From NCBI RefSeq assembly GCF_001637225.1, contig NZ_LVJI01000027.1:1-64000 (forward strand): a stretch of DNA of 64,000 bases, in the 5' to 3' direction. Positions 41,428-50,235 of the stretch are shown here, piece by piece (the stretch's first letter is position 1; each line of letters begins with the position of its first letter). The stretch comes from Paenibacillus antarcticus (GTDB taxonomy: Bacteria > Bacillota > Bacilli > Paenibacillales > Paenibacillaceae). The translations under genes were made by a program, and so were the position numbers. The notes beneath the pieces are model-generated. The model saw only the letters and a list, made by a program, of their open reading frames with translations. It was not told the origin of the DNA and ran no database searches.

Positions 41428-43702
41428 AGTAATCATTGATTTTTTCTAGGTCAATCATCACGATCCCGAATATCGGAACCTCGAACTCAAGTGTATGATG
41501 TCCCTTTATTTTCAGCTGATCGACGCTTCTCGAAGGTCGATTGATCGCATTCCAATAGGTAATATCTTCTAACGACAACTTTTTGCATTTCCTTAAATCA
41601 GCAAGGTCCAATCGTTGATCTATCTGCTCAGGCGTTAATCGTTGCTTGATCAATCGGTATGACCCTTCAAGGTTTGTAAGTTCTAGCTTTACAAAAACAT
41701 ACGGACTTCTTGCCTTATGCCAAGCTAATTCGAATTGTTCATTATTTTGATTGATAATCAGATGTAGTTCTTCCTCTGGATAAACGGATAAAATACGGTA
41801 ATTTTCTTGCTGCTTTGTCACGATACACGAATCATTCTTGAACACAATTTCGTCAAACAGGCGGTTCACAAACTCTGTCGCATACCAATTGTCCTTGTAA
41901 CGGCCATCCGGTGTAAATAATGACAGCTTACTTGCCAACTCGTCTGGGAAATACTCAAACAGCTTCGCCGAATCGAGTGACAACGGGGGGAAGTAGTGGC
42001 CTGCAATTTCATTGTGATTGATTAGGTTTATGTATTGCCAGATGCTTGCATTTGCTTGCGCTAGATCCGAATAGGCGTGTAGATAATCATCCTGTTCGTA
42101 CACAAGCATTTGGTCCAAAATACGATTCTGATCTTTCATGTTCGTATTCTGACCAATGACCCGAATGTAAGCTTCGTCGAAAAGATGATCAAGCGCAGCT
42201 TCGAGTGAAATCTTGCGCATACGCGTCCAGTCATCAATGCAATAAATGGTATTATGGCAGACCATATCAAGCGACACCGCATCTTCGGGCGGCATTGGAA
42301 AATGAATGACAATGTTCTTATAACCCTTAAAGGTTGAAATGGCATTCACTAGTGGCAGACATAATTCCCCACTATTTTGCAATTCATAGAAGCAGCGGAA
42401 CTCGTACATCCATTCTTGGCTTGTCAAATAATTTTGCTGTAGATGGAGATTTAATTCAGTCACTACCGTTTGAAACCATCCCTTGTTATGAAAGCCCCGC
42501 TCCTCCCAATCATCGAAATCTATGGTTTGAAATTGTAGGTAGGGCAACATCCCGACAGACACAATCTGTTGCAACATTCGATCCAACTCTCTAAACGAAC
42601 AAACGAGATTGCCTTCTTTCATCTGTAAATCCAATTTTTTAAAAATACGGGTGACCGCTACCCACTTCACCCCAAGGCGCCCACGCACTTCGAGCAATCG
42701 GTCATCCCTGAGCTCGCCCTTTACTTTTAGCACATGATTAACCTTTGAATACCTACCGATCGTTTTATGCAAATCTAATTGAACCTCGATGCGATCAGGG
42801 GCAATAGGTGAAGCAGCCGGTAAGTCACCTAGAGGCACATACGCCGATAATAAAGCTAATACATCTTGAGACAGTACCCCTTCGACACGATTCTGTATCT
42901 TTTCTTTTTGACGATCTTCACGAAATTCAGCAGGTGTAAGATGATATCTCATTTTAAATGCCTCGTTAAATGAGCGTACATTGGGAAAGCCGTTGGCTAA
43001 AGCAATCATGACAATCTTGTCGTTCGTACTTTCCAGCATTCGTAAGCTATGAAACAATCGTACTTCTTTAATGTAGTTACCGATTGAAATCCCTAAATGT
43101 TTCTTAAAGGAATGCGCCAGGTAATATTTGCTACTATAGGACTTTTCAGCAATCTCATCCAAGCTGAGTTTCTCGGCATAATTGATATTAATATATGATA
43201 CAATTTCTTTCACCTTGTCCGAAGCAGCGTGTGATTGCTCCTTTTCGTCAGCCGACCCAAGATACCGATGTAACAGTCCGATTAAACGTTTCGAATATCC
43301 TTCGATGATATAGTCAGAACCTTCTCCCGGATAAATCATCTCGATATACAAATACGCCATACCATTTTTCACAAGCTCATATCCATCTTTTTTGTACACC
43401 ATCGATAGTGGAATGTTAAGCTTAAATGATGGATACTCTTCTTGATACTCATTGGTTAGAAACTTTACCGTGAGCGTCGCATTCTCTTCACTGCCAATCA
43501 CACGAACAATATCACCTTTATTCAAAACGAAAATATCACCTGTCCGAATCAAAATATCAGAACCGTTTCGCATAATTTCCAGATAACCAGAAAGAACAAA
43601 CCATGCCGTTAACTCCGTCATAAGCAGAAAATCCACTTCCTCAATCGTTTCGATTGCAGCCAATACAATTTGATCAGATCCATATTTCTTCTTATTCAAC
43701 AT
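41423..43702 (-). CDS. AraC-family regulator with cupin and GH39-like C-terminal domain
   Basis: A 759-aa regulator. The N-terminus is a cupin-like sensor (residues 10-90; WFVLSGYLEIMRNGSDILIR, TGDIFVLNKGDIVRV). The two AraC helix-turn-helix motifs follow (about 165-270: LSLDEIAEKSYSSKYYLAHS, IVMIALANGFPNVRSFNEAF, LTPAEFRED). The last 480 residues read like a TIM-barrel glycosidase of the GH39 type (GRLGVKWVAVTRIF, MLPYLQFQTIDFDDWEERGF, SQEWMYEFRCF) with a beta-rich tail. Catalytic residues are not obvious, so this part may act as a sugar sensor. GAGGAG 8 nt before ATG 43702 sets the start. It lies between the GH3 operon and the secreted protein gene and probably controls both. Confidence 0.82.
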   Translation of the reverse strand: MLNKKKYGSDQIVLAAIETIEEVDFLLMTELTAWFVLSGYLEIMRNGSDILIRTGDIFVLNKGDIVRVIGSEENATLTVKFLTNEYQEEYPSFKLNIPLSMVYKKDGYELVKNGMAYLYIEMIYPGEGSDYIIEGYSKRLIGLLHRYLGSADEKEQSHAASDKVKEIVSYININYAEKLSLDEIAEKSYSSKYYLAHSFKKHLGISIGNYIKEVRLFHSLRMLESTNDKIVMIALANGFPNVRSFNEAFKMRYHLTPAEFREDRQKEKIQNRVEGVLSQDVLALLSAYVPLGDLPAASPIAPDRIEVQLDLHKTIGRYSKVNHVLKVKGELRDDRLLEVRGRLGVKWVAVTRIFKKLDLQMKEGNLVCSFRELDRMLQQIVSVGMLPYLQFQTIDFDDWEERGFHNKGWFQTVVTELNLHLQQNYLTSQEWMYEFRCFYELQNSGELCLPLVNAISTFKGYKNIVIHFPMPPEDAVSLDMVCHNTIYCIDDWTRMRKISLEAALDHLFDEAYIRVIGQNTNMKDQNRILDQMLVYEQDDYLHAYSDLAQANASIWQYINLINHNEIAGHYFPPLSLDSAKLFEYFPDELASKLSLFTPDGRYKDNWYATEFVNRLFDEIVFKNDSCIVTKQQENYRILSVYPEEELHLIINQNNEQFELAWHKARSPYVFVKLELTNLEGSYRLIKQRLTPEQIDQRLDLADLRKCKKLSLEDITYWNAINRPSRSVDQLKIKGHHTLEFEVPIFGIVMIDLEKINDYC

Positions 43703-43837
43703 CAAACAATCTCCTCTTCCGATGTGAACATCTATGTTGTTCTAACCGTAAATACGATAGCGGTATCCATCCCTATACATTATAAACCATTCCTTCATCT
43801 CTCCGATGATACAATTCACCTTGTCCCTTTAGTGACT

Positions 43838-43873
43838 GAACAAAAAAGCATCCCAAGGGATGCTTTTTTGTTC
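43838..43873. terminator. Bidirectional terminator
   Basis: GAACAAAAAAGCATCCC pairs perfectly with GGGATGCTTTTTTGTTC. It ends the secreted protein gene (minus strand). Confidence 0.9.
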
Positions 43874-43881
43874 AATCATAT

Positions 43882-46800
43882 TTATTCCAAGATTGCCCTT
43901 GCTACTAGCGCTAGATCATCAATATTAATAAATCCATCTTTGGTTACGTCAGTACGCTTCACTTGCTGCCAATCCGCACTGTTCGAATCTTTACCGTAGT
44001 TTGCTGCTACGAGAGCAAGATCACCAATAGTTACTTTCCCGTCTTGATTCACATCTCCTGGAATACCAGCTGTAGTCACCTGAATTGTGAAGGAAGAGGA
44101 TACGCCCTCAGATTCCAAGCCCAGATTATTCCCCATAAGCGCTTTGGAAACCTTGATTATCCCATTCGTCGTCTGTGACACTGCCTTTGATTCAAAAGAT
44201 AATTTCAATAATTTCATATCTCCTGTTATCGCAAATGCGGAACCCTCACTAATTACAATCATTCGGACTTGACCCAATGTATCTTTTGTAGTGAGTAATT
44301 TAATCCCTTCTTGCATAGATGTAACCGACACGAAACTCATGACGTCCGAATCGTATTCAATTGTAAGATCTAGCGCATATACGCTATCTGTCACACTTTT
44401 CAATCCGAACTCCATTTCGAACGGCTGGCCATCTCGTACTGTAACTGGACCAGATAATTCTGTTATAGGTCCACCTGGTATAACTTCTCCATTAGCTTTT
44501 AATTCATTTACTGCTGTATTCAGTGCTGTGATTGCCAGATCAATCTCTTCTTGTGTAACTGTTTCGGAGTCTAATACTACTGTCGCGATATTGATTGCTT
44601 CTTGCAACTTAGCCTTCGTTCCTAATGGGTACTGTCCTGGCTTCGTGCCTTCAATCGCCAGATCATACACGGACTGTGCTACTTTAATTGCCTTACTTAG
44701 CTTTGTTGTGTCAATTGAGAAGGTTTTGACATCACTAATCTTATACCATCCTGTATCCGTCATTACATCCTTAACAGCCAGTTTAATAGCCGGTGTATTA
44801 TCTTTCGTAGTATCTACAATGGCTACAGCCAATTCATAATTGCCATCAGGAACACCATCTAATTGTAAAGATCCAGAGTAACTATACCTTTCACCTTTAA
44901 TCCAATCAGAAGGTTCTGCATCATCGATCATCATTTTTACCGGTTGTTGCGTATCCGGATCAAGCAAGGCAAAAGCAACCTTGTATTTATAACCCCAATT
45001 CAGCAGATCATTTGGAAGTTTACCCACTCCTGTATTCTTCCATGAATGATAGATCTTATATGATTTATTAGAATCCATCACCGCAGGGTAACTAACGTCA
45101 TTTAGTACAAAACGATACCCGCCTTGTAACGCAAACTTCTCTACGAGATCTGCATTGTTCGTTGCAAACTCTATGACATCTTCCGGATGCCGTAGATCCA
45201 GTGTATTGGCATGCGTATATAGTGCATCATTGACAACTCTTGTTAACATGTCATGAATCGGTTTATTCTTGCCATCGCAAGAGGAAGCTCTTGATACGAA
45301 ATTTTGGTAACAATTTTCTGCGAATACCGGGACATCCGGCCAACGCGCAACAATTCGATCCTTTTGTGTCTGATCAAAGTATACAGGACTGCCGTAACTG
45401 TCTCTTCTGAGTATGAAACCTTTTTCTTTGTAAGCCCAATCTTGTAACGCCATATCAAAACTACTTGCATCTTGTTGACCGAGTAATACATGCTTAAATT
45501 TGTCCGCATATAAATTGACAATCCACTTAAACGTATCGTCTTTCTCTGCCTTCGTCATGCTGTGACTAAATGTATACATCTCGCCCCAGTAGCCCATGCC
45601 TCCAGCATCGACAAAATCTACAATACTAGGATCATCGTACTCCTTAGAGAATGCTTTAACAAAATTTTCGAACTTCGCTCTGAATACGAGATCAGTTACA
45701 ATTGGTGACTTAAAATTACTGTTAGATGCAGTACCTACTCCTCTGGCTCCAGCATCAAAAACAAACTGTGGCGTAGCTTGCATATGTACGTCTTGGCTGT
45801 CTATAACAACGCGGAAAGCCAGTCTTATGTTACGGTCTAAAGCCCCTTGGACATATTTTTTGTAGTTTTCATCCTCATTCCATGCATAATGTCCTTCTGT
45901 CGGTTCCATACGTGACCAAGGTACACGAATATAAAGAATATTTGCTGATTCTCTATGAGGGTCAACCGTTTCCCAGTATTCCTCTGCAGTCATCCCCGTC
46001 ATCGCATTTCCGGGACCACCAAATTCCTCAACATATAACATCCAGCCCATCGCCGGATTTTTTATAATGCTTGTTGTGTCTTCTATCGGTGTCTTAATCA
46101 TATAATCATCAGCTGGCTTAACTAAGACCTTAACTTGAAGAGCTACAGTGTATGCTTTCGTCTGATCTGAAAGTTTCATAACTTCCAACACGAGCGAAAT
46201 TTTCTCATCATTCGTTAAGGGTGCTATCGTTCCGTCTAAACCTATAATATCTTCCCTATCCGATGATTGAATTCGAACTTCGAATCCCTGAGGCACATCT
46301 GGAAGTTTAATCTTGGATTGACCTCTGGCTGGTGACGCGATACTTTTAATTGATTCAGCCACACTATTCGCAGTTAATTCAATATTTCCCCACACTCTTA
46401 GCTCCATAATTGTATAATGTCCCCATACCGTAGCTGCAGATTTCACTTTGAGACGAATTTTACTAGCAGTAATTTCAAGGATATCGATATCCAAGGTTTC
46501 CGCAGCCTGTTCATTTTTATTCCAGACAAGCGTAATATCAGATTTAGCCAACTTCCATGTTCCACCATCAAAATATTCAATATCTATTGTCTTAATTCCT
46601 TGACTTGGACCAAAATTTCCAGACAGTGATATTCGGCTTGTAGTCACCAATTTAGAACCCCAATCAAGTTCAACATAAGCAGGCATTGTAGGATTCCTAC
46701 CACTTGCCCATCCAATTTCCATATTATTATCATTGATGCCATGGATCGTATTCTGACTTGTACCCGCTGTAGTACTTGCAATGGCCTGTAATGCAACATT

Positions 46801-46902
46801 CGTCACTTCCATAGTCGTATCAGCTGACACCCTTGGTACATAATCTAACATATAGGTAAACATCATGATGCAAATAAGGAATAAAGAAACTGTTTTCTTC
46901 AC
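43882..46902 (-). CDS. Secreted discoidin/DUF4832/cohesin/dockerin protein
   Basis: A protein of about 1006 aa for extracellular glycan work. Order: signal peptide (1-30); discoidin/F5-8C-type sugar-binding domain (about 35-175, ALQAIASTTAGTSQN ... VELDWGS); short beta domain; a TIM-barrel-like DUF4874/DUF4832 region (about 275-690: NPAMGWMLYVEEFGGPGN, ILYIRVPWSRMEPTEGHYAW, GYWGEMYTFSH, GGYRFVLNDVSYP); a FIVAR-like helical bundle (about 750-815); a cohesin (about 820-945); a two-repeat dockerin (GDVNQDGKVTIGDLALVAAN, TDVTKDGFINIDDLALVARA). AAGGAG directly touches ATG 46911, so the GTG at 46902 with 9-nt spacing is preferred. A terminator follows. Confidence 0.85.
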   Translation of the reverse strand: MKKTVSLFLICIMMFTYMLDYVPRVSADTTMEVTNVALQAIASTTAGTSQNTIHGINDNNMEIGWASGRNPTMPAYVELDWGSKLVTTSRISLSGNFGPSQGIKTIDIEYFDGGTWKLAKSDITLVWNKNEQAAETLDIDILEITASKIRLKVKSAATVWGHYTIMELRVWGNIELTANSVAESIKSIASPARGQSKIKLPDVPQGFEVRIQSSDREDIIGLDGTIAPLTNDEKISLVLEVMKLSDQTKAYTVALQVKVLVKPADDYMIKTPIEDTTSIIKNPAMGWMLYVEEFGGPGNAMTGMTAEEYWETVDPHRESANILYIRVPWSRMEPTEGHYAWNEDENYKKYVQGALDRNIRLAFRVVIDSQDVHMQATPQFVFDAGARGVGTASNSNFKSPIVTDLVFRAKFENFVKAFSKEYDDPSIVDFVDAGGMGYWGEMYTFSHSMTKAEKDDTFKWIVNLYADKFKHVLLGQQDASSFDMALQDWAYKEKGFILRRDSYGSPVYFDQTQKDRIVARWPDVPVFAENCYQNFVSRASSCDGKNKPIHDMLTRVVNDALYTHANTLDLRHPEDVIEFATNNADLVEKFALQGGYRFVLNDVSYPAVMDSNKSYKIYHSWKNTGVGKLPNDLLNWGYKYKVAFALLDPDTQQPVKMMIDDAEPSDWIKGERYSYSGSLQLDGVPDGNYELAVAIVDTTKDNTPAIKLAVKDVMTDTGWYKISDVKTFSIDTTKLSKAIKVAQSVYDLAIEGTKPGQYPLGTKAKLQEAINIATVVLDSETVTQEEIDLAITALNTAVNELKANGEVIPGGPITELSGPVTVRDGQPFEMEFGLKSVTDSVYALDLTIEYDSDVMSFVSVTSMQEGIKLLTTKDTLGQVRMIVISEGSAFAITGDMKLLKLSFESKAVSQTTNGIIKVSKALMGNNLGLESEGVSSSFTIQVTTAGIPGDVNQDGKVTIGDLALVAANYGKDSNSADWQQVKRTDVTKDGFINIDDLALVARAILE

Positions 46903-46956
46903 GACACTCATCTCCTTAAATGGACTTAATTCATGTTTTCGACTCCCAATGACAAA

Positions 46957-46970
46957 TGATAGCGCTTACT
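46957..46970 (-). promoter_or_regulatory. cre-like element upstream of the secreted protein gene
   Basis: TGATAGCGCTTACT, a good match to CcpA cre sites. It shares ATAGCGCTTAC with the GH3 promoter at 41331-41341. Confidence 0.5.
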
Positions 46971-47300
46971 AAAATAACGAAAGATATATCGTCATTTGCG
47001 ATTATGTCAGACAGTTATCCTGATGCGATCTAAGTTCGTTTGATAATACCGGCTTGCCACCCCCTATTCATTTCCCGTCTCATTATTTATCGCAAACTCT
47101 TGGTCTGATTTCATTATACAAAGCCCAGAAATTCACAAGTATATATAATCTATGGATAAGATGTGGATTCTGTTATGCAAATCCTCACATTTTACCTTTA
47201 TCTAAGTTATCGCTATATTTTTCGTAGTTTTAGATATAGTTTTCGTAATTTTGTCTATATCGATCTCCTTTAGCCGTCATAGTACTTCTCAATGGGATAC

Positions 47301-47382
47301 CCTTAAACCCGTTCATTATTACCGTCACAGTCCGTAACGACTACGCCATTAAATCCCCATTCTGTGTACAGATTATGTCTAA
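47301..47382 (-). pseudogene. Scrap of a GH3 gene around the catalytic Asp
   Basis: About 80 bp matching 37777-37856 inside the GH3 gene at 36152-38500. TCCGTAACGACTACGCCATT (47330-47349) is identical. It would encode the segment WGFNGVVVTD, which includes the nucleophile. It is flanked by unrelated sequence and carries no start or stop. Confidence 0.8.
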
Positions 47383-47385
47383 CGG

Positions 47386-47450
47386 CGAAACTAAAGGGCA
47401 CCTGATTGGGTGCCCTAATAATTAGTCATTTTTACTTATATAAAACCCAA
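47386..47450. repeat. Dispersed GGGCACC hairpin repeat, copy 2
   Basis: GCGAAACTAAAGGGCACC, a short loop, GGGTGCCCT, then GTCATTTTTACTT and AAACCCAA. The same blocks in the same order occur at 30979-31050 after siderophore operon 2. Confidence 0.7.
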
Positions 47451-47554
47451 CAGATGAACGTTATTTAAATCTTTAAATTTGAATCTATCGAGTTCAATGA
47501 TGTTCTTTTATGCCCCTATACAATTAATGATTTTAAATTTCTTCATTGAAACGA

Positions 47555-47600
47555 AACAAGTCGCGCGATTCCCATATGAAAATGATTCGCACGACTTGTT
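47555..47600. terminator. Hairpin at the end of the creatininase-like gene
   Basis: AACAAGTCG and CGACTTGTT arms with more pairing inside. It lies just past the stop codon of the minus-strand gene. Confidence 0.6.
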
Positions 47601-47608
47601 ATTTATTT

Positions 47609-48460
47609 TTACGCTTTTCCACCTAGCAAATGTGCCCCGTATTTAGGAAGAATGGTATCCTTAGTATAAGCATCAACTTGACGAAGTGTTTCAACGATCG
47701 TCGGCATATCCAATGCCTTTACAAGTTCATTAATCGCTTGAACACCTGCATCTGCATGAGCTTCTCTTTCTTCGGGTGTTTTCAAAAGCAGTGTAGCCAT
47801 ATGATCAGATGGTTCGTTGAAGTAAGAACCTACTGCACCGGATTGATAAGCATATTTTCCTAATGCATTACCAGGGTTTTTACTCATCCCAGCTAACATA
47901 TGTTGAACATCATAAGTAACAGAATGAGATTCAGGTACATTTAATGGAACATCTTCTAATCTACCTAAAACTTTATATGCACCAATGCTCATATCATGGA
48001 ATGTTTCCATTAGATTAAGATTGACCGATTCTGCAGCTTTTAACATATCAATATACAGGACAGGTACTTTAGTTTCATCGAAGAAATCACGAACCATACC
48101 ACTTACTGTCAAATAAGCTGGACCATGACTGGTGACATAAATTTGTCTTCTAAAACCTTGTTTTAGTAATGACTTAGCAATCTTGTCTAAATAAGTCATT
48201 CCATCTTTTACACTCATTTGAATCGTTCCCCGACCTACATTCGTGCCGCCTGCGAAGAAATAAGGTAAGTTGTGCAACACAATCCCATCTGATTCCTCAG
48301 CCATTATTATAGCAATAGCTTCCGCTAAGACTGTTTCAGAATCTAGTGGTAAAGCTCCATGGGTTTCCGTTACTCCAACCGGAACATATATAATATCATT
48401 ACGATCTAAATATTGTTCGACTTCCCCATTTGTCATCTTTGAAAGGAATCTAGTACGCAT
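47609..48460 (-). CDS. Creatininase family protein
   Basis: A 283-aa metal-dependent amidohydrolase of the creatininase fold, which opens cyclic amides or deformylates lactam-like substrates. The metal-binding start is visible: IIYVPVGVTETHGALPLDSE (Glu and His ligands), followed by FFAGGTNVGRGTI and QIYVTSHGPAYLTVS. At the C-terminus, VTYDVQHMLAGMSKNPGNAL and NEPSDHMATLLL fit the family. Members often serve purine, creatinine or redox-cofactor pathways. Here it is co-directional with a GPH symporter 65 bp upstream, so it probably processes the substrate that symporter brings in. A terminator-like stem follows. Confidence 0.8.
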   Translation of the reverse strand: MRTRFLSKMTNGEVEQYLDRNDIIYVPVGVTETHGALPLDSETVLAEAIAIIMAEESDGIVLHNLPYFFAGGTNVGRGTIQMSVKDGMTYLDKIAKSLLKQGFRRQIYVTSHGPAYLTVSGMVRDFFDETKVPVLYIDMLKAAESVNLNLMETFHDMSIGAYKVLGRLEDVPLNVPESHSVTYDVQHMLAGMSKNPGNALGKYAYQSGAVGSYFNEPSDHMATLLLKTPEEREAHADAGVQAINELVKALDMPTIVETLRQVDAYTKDTILPKYGAHLLGGKA

Positions 48461-48526
48461 TTAAACCACTCCTACTATTTTATTTGATAAGAATTCACTA
48501 TAAAAGGAACTCCTAATTAAGACGTT

Positions 48527-49891
48527 TTAAGACGTTCTACTTATTTTTAATGCTGCATACATTTCATTTGTTCTCTTTTCATTTAGGTTATAGATTATAC
48601 CTACACCGAGCAACATGATAACGAATGCAATAATTGGAATACCAGTGTACATTTTTAGAATACCTTCTGCCACTTCTGGAGATTGGGATTTTGCTCCACT
48701 AACGAAACCAACCCAACCTAAAGCGTAACTTCCAATAGCAGAGCCTAATCCCATTCCTGCTTTACGAGCAAAGGAATATAGAGAAAAAAGTGTTCCTTCG
48801 TAATGTTTCCCAGTTTGAAGTTCTGCATAGTCGATACAATCTGTTACAAGAGCCCAGACCACCATAACAAAAACAGATGAACCGATTGTTGCAAGGTTAT
48901 ATACAACCATGAACACATATACACTTTCAATTGTTACTAATGTCAATATCAGTGTTGCAACTAAACTGAAGATTGCTGTAGCAATAACTAAATTTCTTTT
49001 ATTAAACTTTGCAACCAGTTTAGGAACGATAGCGAATAATATGAGCGTAATACCAATACTAATGAAGGAGTTAATAGCAAAAGCGCTCGGCATATGATAA
49101 CGTTCGGCAAAGACCATTGGAGCTAATTGACTCACACCATTTATCATAAGAAGTGAGCCAATTGATGCAACCATCATTCCGATCAACGGTCTATTTTTAA
49201 TAGCTACTTTAAATGCTTCCTTAAAACTATAATCGGATTGTATTCCTGGTTGATTATCATCACGTATACGTTCTGTTGTTAATCTTACAAGTCCTGTATA
49301 TGCTAATACTGATAAAATACTAAACACAATTGCAATTTGGAAGAATGCTTCTGGGACGACAGATCCAGATTTATCATAGATAAACATTGGCACGAAAGAT
49401 AAGAATCCAAGTCCAACAACCATACCCCCAATAGCACGAGCACGAGATAATTTTGTGCGTTCAACTGGATCATTTGTAATAACAGATGCAAGAGAACCGT
49501 ATGGGATCGAATCGGCGGTATAAGCAACACAGAAGAATAAATACACGAATACTACCCAAACATGAGTTGCTGTAGTTCCCCAACTAGATACATTAGCAAA
49601 AGCTAATAAACAAGAAGCTGCTAATATCCATTTAGAAATACTAATATAAGGTAAGAATTTATCTCCAGATTTCCCTAATTTCCAGCGGTCTGGAAGAGTT
49701 CCCATAATCACATTACAAATGGCATCAAAGAATTTACCTAACAAAAACATCGTTCCCATAAAGTAAGGACTTACACCCAATACATAGGTACAAAAGATTA
49801 AGAAAAACCCACTTATATATAGGTTAACGAAACTTCCTCCAATATCTCCTAGCGCATATCCAACTTGGTCTCTTGCTCCAAACTTCTTCAT
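48527..49891 (-). CDS. GPH-family sugar:cation symporter
   Basis: A 454-aa major-facilitator protein of the glycoside-pentoside-hexuronide:cation symporter family (MelB/XynB type) with twelve helices. Typical are the start RDQVGYALGDIGGSFVNLYI, the GxxxDxxxxxxxGxxxDR-like loop (FFDAICNVIMGTLPDRW), the loop between halves, and VTDCIDYAELQTGKHYEGTL in the second half, a family hallmark. It imports a glycoside or uronide with Na+ or H+. AGGAGG precedes the ATG. The promoter region carries tandem AraC-type half-sites and a cre site. Paired with the creatininase-family gene. Confidence 0.9.
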   Translation of the reverse strand: MKKFGARDQVGYALGDIGGSFVNLYISGFFLIFCTYVLGVSPYFMGTMFLLGKFFDAICNVIMGTLPDRWKLGKSGDKFLPYISISKWILAASCLLAFANVSSWGTTATHVWVVFVYLFFCVAYTADSIPYGSLASVITNDPVERTKLSRARAIGGMVVGLGFLSFVPMFIYDKSGSVVPEAFFQIAIVFSILSVLAYTGLVRLTTERIRDDNQPGIQSDYSFKEAFKVAIKNRPLIGMMVASIGSLLMINGVSQLAPMVFAERYHMPSAFAINSFISIGITLILFAIVPKLVAKFNKRNLVIATAIFSLVATLILTLVTIESVYVFMVVYNLATIGSSVFVMVVWALVTDCIDYAELQTGKHYEGTLFSLYSFARKAGMGLGSAIGSYALGWVGFVSGAKSQSPEVAEGILKMYTGIPIIAFVIMLLGVGIIYNLNEKRTNEMYAALKISRTS

Positions 49892-50032
49892 GTAACTCCT
49901 CCTCTGTCTTATTTATAAAGTTAATAGTCCCTTCACACGCTTAAAACGTTGAGTTAACTCCCTCCTGTTAACCGCTTACATTTTTAGTTGAACAATTGAA
50001 TTCCTTTATTACATAGAGCCGTGTATTTTTTA

Positions 50033-50050
50033 TTGGTAAGCGCTTTCTTT
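50033..50050 (-). promoter_or_regulatory. cre site in the symporter promoter
   Basis: TTGGTAAGCGCTTTCTTT, a strong CcpA cre match. It lies just downstream of the suggested -10 box (50065-50070), a position suited to catabolite repression. Confidence 0.65.
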
Positions 50051-50064
50051 AGTGCTTGAATACA

Positions 50065-50135
50065 AGTATACATCGAATAGAAAAGAAACTTTTGTACTAC
50101 AATTGCATGTTTTTACAGTATAATTGCATGTTTTT
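50065..50135 (-). promoter_or_regulatory. Tandem AraC operator half-sites and -10 box
   Basis: AATTGCATGTTTTT occurs twice, at 50101-50114 and 50122-50135, exactly 21 bp apart, two turns of the helix. On the minus strand they lie upstream of a TATACT -10 box (50065-50070). The AraC gene next door is the natural binder. Confidence 0.7.
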
Positions 50136-50235
50136 TTCTCCGAAAAATGAAAATATAAATAGGCGCATGATTTCTCATGCACCACTAACAAGGTACGTAC
50201 TGCCACATACGTCTTTTCAAGATATCCTTCGTTTA

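Larger units (their letters stand above)
46971..47554. other. Intergenic region with a GH3 gene scrap
   Basis: About 580 bp without an intact gene. It contains the GH3 scrap at about 47301-47382 and the second GGGCACC hairpin at 47396-47420. The rest is AT-rich. Confidence 0.5.

Noticed and set aside
50096..50136. Possible CRISPR-like or phage repeat (AATTGCATGTTTTT twice)
   Set aside because: Only two copies 21 bp apart in a promoter; an AraC operator explains it better.
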